A stretch of 64,000 bases of DNA from Xiphydria camelus (lineage: Eukaryota; Arthropoda; Insecta; Hymenoptera; Xiphydriidae). Where the stretch lies: the NCBI GenBank assembly GCA_963678675.1, contig OY783195.1, forward strand, positions 13,614,505 through 13,678,504, read 5' to 3'. Below, piece after piece: positions 56,401-64,000 of the stretch (position 1 is the stretch's first letter; the number at the start of each line of letters is the position of its first letter). Below the pieces are notes generated by a model that worked only from the letters and a program-made list of their open reading frames with translations, was not told the origin of the DNA and did not search any database. Both the position numbers and the translations under genes were made by a program.

Positions 56401-56403
56401 ATA

Positions 56404-56921
56404 GTTTCGTCAGCTACAGGAGTGACTCCAAAATGTTATCTTCTAAAAGATATAGTGCAAAAGATCATTCAAGAGTATCTATTCCATTCCCTAACGCTTT
56501 TCATGTTTATAATCAATTCATGGGTGGAGTAGATCTCCACGACAGTCACTGCAACAACGTGCAGCCATGTATACGTAGCAAAAAGTGGACTCATGTAGTT
56601 TTTATACGTCTAATTCAAGCCGCAATCACAAACGCACTTGTGATTTATAATTTATCAAAAGTTGAATCAAAAAAGATTGGTACGAAAGATATTGCTATGA
56701 GTATTGCTAGATATTATTTGGATATTGGACAGAAGAGGTATAATAAAAAACATAAGTTTTGTCAGAAAACTAGTAAAAGAAAATGTTCCACGAGGGAATG
56801 TATTATTCGCACACACATATACTGCTCCACTTGTGATTTGTATTATTGTAAAACTTGTAACGACAAATCTCATGTAAATTTAAAAAAACGTGAAAAACTA
56901 AAAAAAAGCATAAAAAAATAA
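56404..56921 (+). pseudogene. piggyBac transposase, C-terminal part
   Basis: The first codons after the ATA duplication continue the catalytic domain in frame. A one-base shift near 56432-56440 then leads to KRYSAKDHSRVSIPFPNAFH and YNQFMGGVDLHDSHCNN, the conserved MGGVD region. The end is a Cys-rich zinc-binding domain (KRKCSTRECIIR, YCSTCDLYYCKTCNDKSH) and a basic tail. Separated from its N-terminal part (46922-48093) by Academ-like copy B. Confidence 0.8.
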
Positions 56922-57039
56922 AAAAACTTAAAATAAAAAAAATGTATGAAAAAGACTCTTACCGTCCACCCCTCCACGTGGTTTGAGTTGGAAACGTTCA
57001 CATGAAACGGCTAACGGACGGAAACAACCAATTTTCTTT

Positions 57040-57861
57040 CGTAAAACCCCCATATACACATTTTCTCGTGATTTAGAAGCATTTTATGAATTTCGGTATG
57101 CCATATTGGATCCGCCATCTTGAATTTAAAAAATCTAATTCCAAATTCATGATCAACGACCCCGAAAACCCCCGTATGCATATTTTCTCGTGATTTAGAA
57201 GCATTTTATGAATTTTGGTATGCCATATTGGATCCGCCATCTTGAATTTAAAAAATCTAATCCCAAATTCGTGATCGACGACCCCGAAAACCCCCGTATA
57301 CACATTTTCTCGTGATTTAGAAGCATTTTATGAATTTCGGTATGCCATATTGGATCCGCCATCTTGAATTTAAAAAATGTAACCTCAAATTCATGATCAG
57401 CGACCCTGAAAAGCCCTGTACATACATTTTCGGGACGATTGTACCACTAGGGATATCAATTTCATCAATAATGTTCATAATTGATCAAATAACGTATATT
57501 TTTTCGATATATTGAAGTTTTGAAGAGGTTACGTTGATTCGTAGCAAAATAAATAAATTTCTAATTAAAGTTCACATATTGCGTCCCCCTTTGGCCGCAA
57601 TTTGGCTTCGATCCTGCGACTTTATTGATGCGAAAAAAAATCACATAAAAATGAAACACACGAAATTTTGTGCACTTTTTATTTAGAATGCGCCATATTG
57701 GTTTTCGGAGTCATGAAAATGTAATTCTGACTGCACCAATCGAAAGAGCACACCCAAAAATAGTGGAATAGGTATGTTTGGAATTTTTATTCCAATTTTT
57801 TGTTGTAGAAAATAAGTCTCAAACTTCAATTGAGAATTGGGCATTTCTCGGACTTAATGGA
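57040..57861. repeat. Right inverted arm of piggyBac
   Basis: Reverse complement of 45521 to about 46340, with the same three subrepeats of about 121 bp. It ends at the TTAA at 57862. Confidence 0.8.
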
Positions 57862-57865
57862 TTAA

Positions 57866-58260
57866 CTTATTTTTTTGATCGTACGATAATCGTCGCGGCG
57901 CCGAATGAAACAGTTTATCATCTTTCAATCTTAATTTCAGCTCTTGTTTAACCGTTGGCTCATCCGGTCTTCCAGGCATCATGTACTCTTCCTTAAACAA
58001 TTTCCTGAATTTCATCCTAACCTTTTCGTCGCCCTTTTCGTTTATGTTTAGTCTATCGCTTGGTTCGTCTGATTCATCGACTTCAATGTGTAATACCTCG
58101 GATATTGCGTCATTTTCCACCGACCTACGTAACCCTAACTTGAATTTCCATATAAAAATCTCTCTTCCAAGTAAAGCCGAAACTCTAAACGTATTTTCTG
58201 GAACAATGAAAATCGGTACAAAAAATCGATTCCTCGGTGGCCAAAAAAAAACAAACTAGT
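57866..58260 (-). pseudogene. Gypsy pol fragment upstream of the RT core
   Basis: Minus-strand pol sequence, including the Arg/Leu-rich stretch just before the reverse-transcriptase core, ends at the TTAA where piggyBac inserted. The frame picks up again at 45516 on the other side of the piggyBac element. Upstream (toward 58260) is protease-like sequence without a clear active-site motif. Dead copy. Confidence 0.65.
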
Positions 58261-58334
58261 TTTAGATTGCAGTTTTGGAGCTTAGCAATGCATTAGAATA
58301 GGAGAGTGCACATAATAATTTATTTTTTCGCAAA

Positions 58335-58514
58335 ATGACGTCCGAATTCTTAAAACCACCAGTGAAATCGAAAGGTAGACTTCTTTGCTACGTTCCTGGC
58401 TGTCAAAGTCGTTTAAATGAAGACGACGTGTCTTTCCATTATTTTCCAAAGCCAGGCAAACGCTTCGTGTACACTTCAGACGCGTTTGGAAATTTAGAAA
58501 AAATCGATTTTTAG
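58335..58514 (+). pseudogene. THAP-like 59-codon ORF
   Basis: A plus-strand ATG at 58335 opens 59 codons with LLCYVPGCQSRLNEDDVSFH followed by YFPKPGKRF. C-x4-C followed by a SFHxFP motif is the start of a THAP domain. It lies within the Gypsy remnant on the opposite strand, in a stretch (58262-58836) that does not belong to Gypsy, so it marks another insertion whose ends I could not define. Confidence 0.5.
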
Positions 58515-58837
58515 AAAAGTGGATAATAATATTAAAAATAAAATCAGTTACGCCTATGTCAAAGTGTATTCGCGTCATTTTTCGAGTGCTGATTATATTT
58601 CCGTTGCCTATGCATGTACATGCTTAACCTAAATGTTTGCTCCAAAATAGTTATTCTTCAGATGTTCCAGCTTCCAAGAGATTTTAAAACACGCTCCCCT
58701 TCAAGGAAGTTTCTATTACCCGGTTTTGTATTCGCCCACAGGCAAATTTCATTAATGTTAATCATATTTTACGTAAAAACTACTTTTAACCCATTAAAAT
58801 ATATTGAACCTGCACTTTTAAAGCCGCCATGTTAATT

Positions 58838-60113
58838 TTAGCTCCGCCCATAAGACAGTTCCCAATTCTCGAACTCCTTTTTGCTATTATTCAATCTCGT
58901 TGGACGGTGATCGAAGAACTTTTCCATGGCCTTCAGTAAGTCTGTTAAACTTATCTCTCGATGCTCTGCCTTTGAATGAAACCACGACGCTGCTTTCCCC
59001 TTTAAGGGGGAAAGCCACTGTGATATGTTCAAAAAATAGATTTTTTTATTTTTACATTTTCTTAATGTTCGAGGTTTCAAGAATCTGTTCCCTAAGTTTC
59101 AAACCGAAATTCGAAAATTTTATGGAGTTATGAAAGGTTTTGTGTGAGTAAGCGCATACGCTCGAACTTGACCGCGCGGTTTTAAAGGCTTTTATCTCGA
59201 AACTACATTTTTCCAACTGGGCGCCATCATAACTCAGTCAATTTTTATCCGATTACCTTGAAATTTTCACAGAATATTTTTAAAAGAATTATCTTCAGTT
59301 AAGCGTATGATTTTTTCGATTAAGCGATTACTTGTTGAGATATAATTAAAAAACTGAGCAATTTTTCTCTAAATTTCGAAGTTCTATCTTTAAACATGCG
59401 TTACTTTGTTAAAAATTAAAATTTTTATAAATCCGTACGCTTAACTGAAGCTAGACTCGTGTAGTTTAAGAAAATAATTGATTTTTTTGGTTTGGATATA
59501 CCATTCGGACACAGCAATGGCGCCCATGCGCCAAACATTTTTCAGAGAAGCTTTACGGCATCGCGTATTATTGTGTAGTTTATTGATATTATGTATTGCT
59601 TTTTTTTTCTAATATACTAAAATATATGTACCTTCATGTAGTTGTAAAAGTTTTTTCCCTCGTTTTTTATTTTAATCAGAAAAAATTCACAAAGTTATTC
59701 TACATTTTCCGGTCATCACAGTGGCTTTCCCCCTTAATTTCGTAGTCACTAACAATTGCCCCATCTGTTCATCCAGTTTAAACACACGTACTACATACTG
59801 CACTTGCTTTTGCCACTCAAAAAAAATCTGTTCCCTCACTGAAATCTGCCAATGACTCTCCAATTGTCTTTAAAATAGCCTTCAACACGTTGCTACTTGC
59901 TGTATCAACTGGTCGACCGTTACCCAGTTGAGCTTCCCGTCTCGTCAACTCTCTTTCCCGTTCTAATAATGTCACCTTTTCACTCAATAATTCGCGTTCT
60001 CTCTTCAGTAGTTGCAATTCTCTCTGTAACTGATCATCGTGCTGATTTCCATTCCGACCATCAACATTTAACTGAGCGAGCATTCTCCCATTGTCAGTTC
60101 GCAGCAGCTCCAC
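58838..60113 (-). pseudogene. Gypsy gag, split by a TTAA MITE
   Basis: Minus-strand gag begins near 60113 with a coiled-coil region (LQRELQLLKRERELLSEKVT). A frameshift occurs in a run of eight T on the minus strand (59819-59826). The retrotransposon-gag core continues, is interrupted by a 728 bp MITE (59006-59733) at a TTAA, and then goes on with AASWFHSKAEHREISLTDLL and FFDHRPTRL to 58838. Upstream LTR or primer-binding site not delimited. Non-functional. Confidence 0.7.
59006..59733. mobile_element. 728 bp piggyBac-like MITE at TTAA
   Basis: TIRs GGGGGAAAGCCACTGTGAT and inverse, with TTAA on both sides (59002-59005, 59734-59737). No ORF. The target and G-rich tip fit a piggyBac-type non-autonomous element, different in sequence from the piggyBac at 45521. 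Confidence 0.8.
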
Positions 60114-60359
60114 TTGTTCACGTAAGAATTGATTTTACGGCGGCTCACTTTTGTAGTCCCCACTTCAAAGTTGGGACGCCGAGTGACCCTTCTTGTCTTT
60201 AGTTTTATGTACGGTGACGCACCTTAGGTCGGCCTGCGAACAGTAGCGGTACCGTCACATTTTAGAGAGCAAGTTCTTTAACGCTCTTTTACGTGGAATA
60301 AAGTTTTTTGTTGATAACTTGTATATTTCTCGACTTGTAAGAGGTGGGACTGGGTATTT

Positions 60360-60640
60360 TTGTAAAAGTACCAGAAAATCAAAGATGACCAGTGCATTTT
60401 GTAGGAAATTTTATTTACTTTAATTTGGTATGGAACGCTCATCTTCAAAAAACGTACAGTTTTTGAGATATGAGCAAAAAACTGAAAAAAGTGCTGAAAA
60501 GTTCAGATTTTTTGCGTTTTTGGCTATGAAGCCGACCTCCTACAAGGCAGCAAACTATAAATTCGGATTCAGCAGCCCCATAAACATATAAGAACGTCGA
60601 GAAAAAAACTTGCGCAATTTTGTTACGAAAATCAGAATAG
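60360..60640 (+). repeat. Dispersed 280 bp repeat, copy 2
   Basis: Inverted copy of 44440-44720, with about 10 to 15 percent visible differences. No coding function is recognised. Confidence 0.75.
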
Positions 60641-60654
60641 TCATTACGGTTTTA

Positions 60655-60760
60655 CTTGCCCCCACCTAAGTTCAATCTCATTAAAAGTACAGTGATACGG
60701 AGGCACGTGAAGAACTTGTCCATACGCTTCAATTAGTTCATCAGTTCGATATCTAGTGTA
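60655..60760 (-). pseudogene. IS630-like DDE transposase, C-terminal fragment
   Basis: The minus-strand frame reads RTDELIEAYGQVLHVPPYHC followed by FNEIELRWGQVK. PPYH-x-N-x-IE-x-W is the third catalytic motif (Glu) of a DDE_3/IS630-Tc1 type transposase. The N-terminal part of what looks like the same gene is at 61807-62230, separated by mariner debris. Confidence 0.6.
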
Positions 60761-60829
60761 GAATGTAAAAGAGATTAAGAAACAGTTAGCATGCAGAAAG
60801 TAAAGAATTATCCAGAAAAGTTGAAGGAA

Positions 60830-61489
60830 GCAATTATTGTTGATAACGTTCGGCAGTAATTGTTTCATTTGGTTTCAACAGTTCATGATAAACGACACCT
60901 TCTACATATCCCACCAAATTAAGAGCATTAGTTTGTGACAGTTGATGTTTTGTTTTGGTATCGACGTTGACGGTTGACCAGGATCAACCCATGATTTTTT
61001 GCGTTTTGGGTTATTATTAGGTCATTAAGTATGAAACGTCCGATTTGAGACCGAAAGTTTGGTTTATTATCGGACGTTTCATACTTAATGACCTACTAAA
61101 ATAGATCCATTTCTCATCACCAGTTACGATACGCCATAAAAAACTTTTATTTTTATGCTTTGCAAGCAAAGAAATCGAGATGTTCAGACGATTAGCAATG
61201 CCATTTTCGGCCAATTCATGTAACAGCCACTTTCCTTCTTTTTCAATCTTTCCCATGGCATGTAAACGTCGTGAAATTGTAGATTCATATCGACTTAAAG
61301 CTGTTGAGCCAATTCTTTGAGCGTTTGAGTAGGGTTTTCTTCGAATAGAGTTTGCAGCTGTTCATCTTTGAACTTCTTTGTTTGACCAGGCCGTTGTTTG
61401 TCGTGAACATCACAATTTCCACTTTTTAAGCGACGAAACCAATCTCTACATACTGTTTCTGATGGCGCAGATTCAGCATAAGTTTGCAC
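60830..61489 (-). pseudogene. mariner transposase remnant
   Basis: Minus strand: AESAPSETVCRDWFRRLKSG and RPGQTKKFKDEQLQ (61489-61295) are classic mariner helix-turn-helix sequence. After a frameshift come FLWRIVTGDEKWIYF (first catalytic Asp) and, beyond a 74 bp insertion, KSWVDPGQPSTSTPK and LLKPNET-like wording. The rest of the catalytic domain is missing. The N-terminal lead and both terminal repeats are also unclear. Confidence 0.75.
61020..61093. mobile_element. 74 bp mini-MITE inside mariner gene
   Basis: Two 25-bp inverted repeats (GGTCATTAAGTATGAAACGT plus CCGAT) around a 24-bp centre, flanked by TA (61018-61019, 61094-61095). Counting TA once restores the mariner frame from KWIYFS into NPKRKKSW. 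The TIR resembles irritans/mori-type mariner ends. Confidence 0.8.
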
Positions 61490-61806
61490 AAGTAATTGAT
61501 GAGCTTGTAGTTGAGTAATTGTAGCTGCAGCAGCACTTTTAACAAAAAATCAAAGTAGTGTAGAAGTAGGTAGGTACACATCGAAAAAACAACTTGTCGC
61601 GTTCCATTTTCTTTGGTTATAGACATAGGCTTATATTAACCAAAAAATGCAGTTTAATGACTGAATCTTAATGAGAAATGTCCGTAATTTAAAGTGATAC
61701 AAGAAGTATAAGTCGCTACGCATGACATAAGTAGGTAGTTAGAGCCATATACAGGAGAACAGCGGCTTTCAATGCAACCTTCTAATAATGCATACCACTT
61801 CTGCGT

Positions 61807-62230
61807 TCATTGCTTCAAAGCGGGGTCCTGTAGCATCGTTCGGGTTGCACTTTCCGGCACTGGTACGCCATGCTTCCTTAAGAACTCTGTGTACTCTGCT
61901 TTTTCCAGCTCATAGTCGGCTGTCGCTCCACCATGATACTGTGATATGGAGCATATATTGTCCATATTTACGAGAAATGGTTGTTCAAGATTTCGTAGAA
62001 GCCGCTTCTGAAAATGTCCACCATTTATGTTATCATTGTAGTCATCGTTGTTCGAACCTGCAATGAAGAGAAGATCTGTATCGTGCACGAAACTATCCTT
62101 CGTACCTGCGTGGAAGACGATGAATCTCTAGCCATCTGCCGTGTTCTTACTAATAGAAGAGGCCACATTGTCATCCACCCAGGTACGCATAGATGAACCC
62201 TTTAGTGCAGGGAAATAAGACTTCCTCTGT
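61807..62230 (-). pseudogene. IS630-like DDE transposase, central part
   Basis: Reading from about 62230 on the minus strand: SMRTWVDDN, then after one in-frame stop RFIVFHAGTKDSFVHDTDLL, DDYNDNINGGHFQKRLLRNL and FLVNMDNICSI (second catalytic Asp in MDN), ending near 61807. HAG...DYHD-like...VMDN order matches DDE_3/IS630-type transposases. The C-terminal motif follows at 60655-60760. Part of the gene between them is replaced by mariner sequence. Confidence 0.6.
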
Positions 62231-62829
62231 GCGGAATGAGAGAAAGCAAGCTGAATTTTTGCAGAGATCTTCGTCTTGATGTTCTAATGAAGCACCAAAA
62301 AGTCATATCCTCACCCTTGTGCGTTTCGAGATATCGAAGGACAAAGGTCATGAAAATCAGTTTTTTTTATTTCGAAAATCTCGCTTCCGGTTAGTCTGAT
62401 GTCTTAAGAAGTTTTAACAAATTTTACGTAAAATAGTATTCTCTACAAGGTTGGTTATATACATTGTTTGTACGATCAACCGTTTTCGAGATATAGCGTG
62501 AAGAAGTAGGAGCGCGCATTTTTTAATAGGTAATACTGTATATACTGCGGAGCTATAACTATAAATGCACTTTTCTTAGTAGTTATACTAGAAAATTGAA
62601 TTTCCATTATTATTTCAGTTAAAAGTTTGTTCATTTATAAAAAAAAATATAATAAATAATTAATAACAAAAAAAGCATCCTTTTCCGCGCCACTTTTGAA
62701 GTAGAATGCAAGGAAAATTTTTTTAGACATGGTACCATATCCCCAGTAGGCCTAATCCATGTTTTCGATATTACCTAACAAGTTTCTGAACAGTAACCGA
62801 TTGACGTCTTTCGCAACTGCCGGCGTGCT
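62231..62829. other. No gene recognised
   Basis: AT-rich sequence with no supported ORF or repeat. Confidence 0.35.
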
Positions 62830-63266
62830 TTATGTTTCCTCTTCTTCAGTTTCCTCAAGTAGTTCTACCAAAATATTGCCTTCATCATCACACGCTTCCG
62901 GTGTATCTAATTGCAAAATCTCTTCAGGCTCATGGCCACTGAAGTCTTCAATGTCCTGCAATTCTGAGGAAGAGTTCAGGCATGCCTGTCCGTGATACTG
63001 ACCACAAACTGTGGGGAGCATGGTAGTCCTACTTTTCTACGTCCACACTGCGCACCACATCCTTTTTTACAATTGCAGAAGATTGTGTTTAATAGTTCGT
63101 CTGGGGCAGGTGGCAATAGTGTTGTTTTCGGCTCTAGCATCTCGTTTTTTAAATCCCAACCCCATTCTTCGGGTTGTAGATTTTTGCCTAGCCAAATCTG
63201 TATTTGGTAGTAGACCCGGTAGATATGCTGTCGAGCTGCTTCACTGGTAGGTGGAAGAGATGACAA
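62830..63266 (-). pseudogene. C-terminal tail of a third Academ-like protein
   Basis: Two overlapping minus-strand frames. The first (63266-62976) reads LPPTSEAARQHIYRVYYQIQ, EEWGWDLKNEMLEP, LPPAPDELLNTIFCNCKKGC and CGRRKVGLPC. The second (to 62830), after a shift, has CGQYHGQACLN and an acidic end (LLEETEEEET). An LPPT...HI.R..YQ..IW..GW..PAP segment followed by a Cys-rich tail is the usual C-terminus of the large EADTRI-type (XPG-like nuclease) proteins. It aligns loosely with the tail of copy A's protein, which lacks the Cys-rich end. Only this tail survives. Confidence 0.55.
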
Positions 63267-63675
63267 TTTAACTGGTCTATTAAGTCGTGTTGATTTGATG
63301 AAATAGGTATACCTAGAGTTGTCAATGTTTACTTCTTCTTTTGGAACCCTACAGGGTCTCCACGTATGTTGTTGACATAGGACGATATGGCACGTAGCGT
63401 TTTGTAGACTGTAGGCTGTACGCTCTTGGTCGGAGATGCAAGGACGACGAACGATTGGTTGCGTTCAGCAGATCGAGCATAAACCGCTACCGCTCAGTAC
63501 GCTCAGAAGTAGCGCTCTCTGTTCTGTTGACAACAAGTTTCGGCCGTAGCCTTCGATACATTTAGGCGCGTGGTGCGGTGGACTTAAACGATCGACTTAT
63601 CGTACTGAAATTTGGCTTTATAAAATTGTTTAGGAACAATCAATTTGAGAGTCAGATTCGTTTTTAGTGCACATC
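63267..63675. other. No gene recognised
   Basis: Unassigned sequence between the Academ-like tail and the terminal repeat. Confidence 0.35.
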
Positions 63676-63693
63676 TATATATATAAAAATGAA

Positions 63694-63748
<55 letters not shown>

Positions 63749-64000
63749 TATGCCTTCCTAAACCGTTCATCCGATTGCGATGAAATTTTGGGAAATGGTT
63801 GGAAGCATGCCCGCGATGGTTTCTGAGTTAGTAAATCTTATACAGGGTGATCAAAAAGTCCCGGTACGGCCGATTATCTCAGCGGGAAAACATTTTAGAG
63901 AAAAATGTTTAATACAAAACTTTAAGAATTTTCCCTTGGCTACCCAGTGGTCGTATTGGATTTGACCTTGACCGTGACCTTTAATGTAATATCAAATGCC
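63676..64000. mobile_element. Partial (GTCT)n interspersed repeat, runs off window
   Basis: TATATATAAAAATGAATGTT, then (GTCT)n at about 63697-63746, then CCGTTCATCCGATTGCGATG. This is the inverted end of the repeat that occupies 29637-32297, including one 129 bp unit and a CAGGGTGATCAAAAAGTCCC phrase. Confidence 0.75.

Larger units (their letters stand above)
45521..57861 (+). mobile_element. piggyBac element at TTAA, enlarged by insertions
   Basis: Ends read CCCATTAAGTCCGAGAAAT on the left and, on the other strand, TCCATTAAGTCCGAGAAAT on the right. Each is preceded by TTAA (45517-45520 and 57862-57865), the piggyBac target. Long inverted arms of about 820 bp lie inside. The transposase gene is in two pieces (46922-48093 and 56404-56921) around an 8.3 kb Academ-like insertion. 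Without it the element is about 4.0 kb. It split a Gypsy pol gene. Confidence 0.85.

Noticed and set aside
1..64000. tRNA, rRNA or other structural RNA genes, and prokaryotic operons
   Set aside because: I scanned for conserved box A/B-like and cloverleaf patterns by eye and saw none; coding context is wholly eukaryotic TE. A computed tRNA scan was not possible.

Overview
The window is eukaryotic and almost certainly from an insect genome. It is AT-rich and full of transposons, with splice-like GTAAGT sites and a polyadenylation signal, and no bacterial-style operons. I recognise no intact host gene. Nearly all of the 64 kb is transposable elements (TEs), many inserted into one another and mostly broken. 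A LINE whose protein resembles copies common in ants and wasps hints at Hymenoptera, but only weakly.

Layout. 0.2-3.2 kb: a TA-flanked foldback element built from alternating inverted motifs, with a smaller foldback inside. 3.3-7.6 kb: a terminal-inverted-repeat (TIR) element of tandem repeats, interrupted by a 1.3 kb hairpin element. 8.2-15.7 kb: a 7.5 kb DNA transposon with 460 bp TIRs and a gene of about 1,440 codons. That gene has N-terminal zinc-binding modules and a C-terminal XPG/FEN-like nuclease signature, so I call the element Academ-like. 15.7-22.3 kb: pogo/Tigger-like copies, one with a transposase and a divergent small acidic ORF. 23.9-28.2 kb: small inverted-repeat elements with bits of rosa-, Tc1-, THAP- and other transposase-like coding sequence. 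28.2-34.7 kb: nested elements with a transposase of a family marked by GQNKN and GHSY motifs (Sola-like is my guess), split by a 2.66 kb repeat. 34.7-37.6 kb: a decayed Copia element carrying an insertion. 39.7-43.3 kb: a decayed LINE on the minus strand. 45-60 kb: a four-level nest. A Gypsy element is split by a piggyBac element at TTAA, which is split by a second Academ-like element at ATA, which is split by a rosa (DD41D) element at TA. 60.6-63.3 kb: an IS630-like DDE transposase split by mariner debris, then the tail of a third Academ-like protein.

The target duplications and resuming reading frames let the insertion order be read directly. The most intact genes are the 362-codon rosa transposase, the 5' two-thirds of the second Academ-like gene, and the first Academ-like gene, whose main body is broken by a single in-frame TAG. 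Family names rest on motif recognition by eye. No database search was run.
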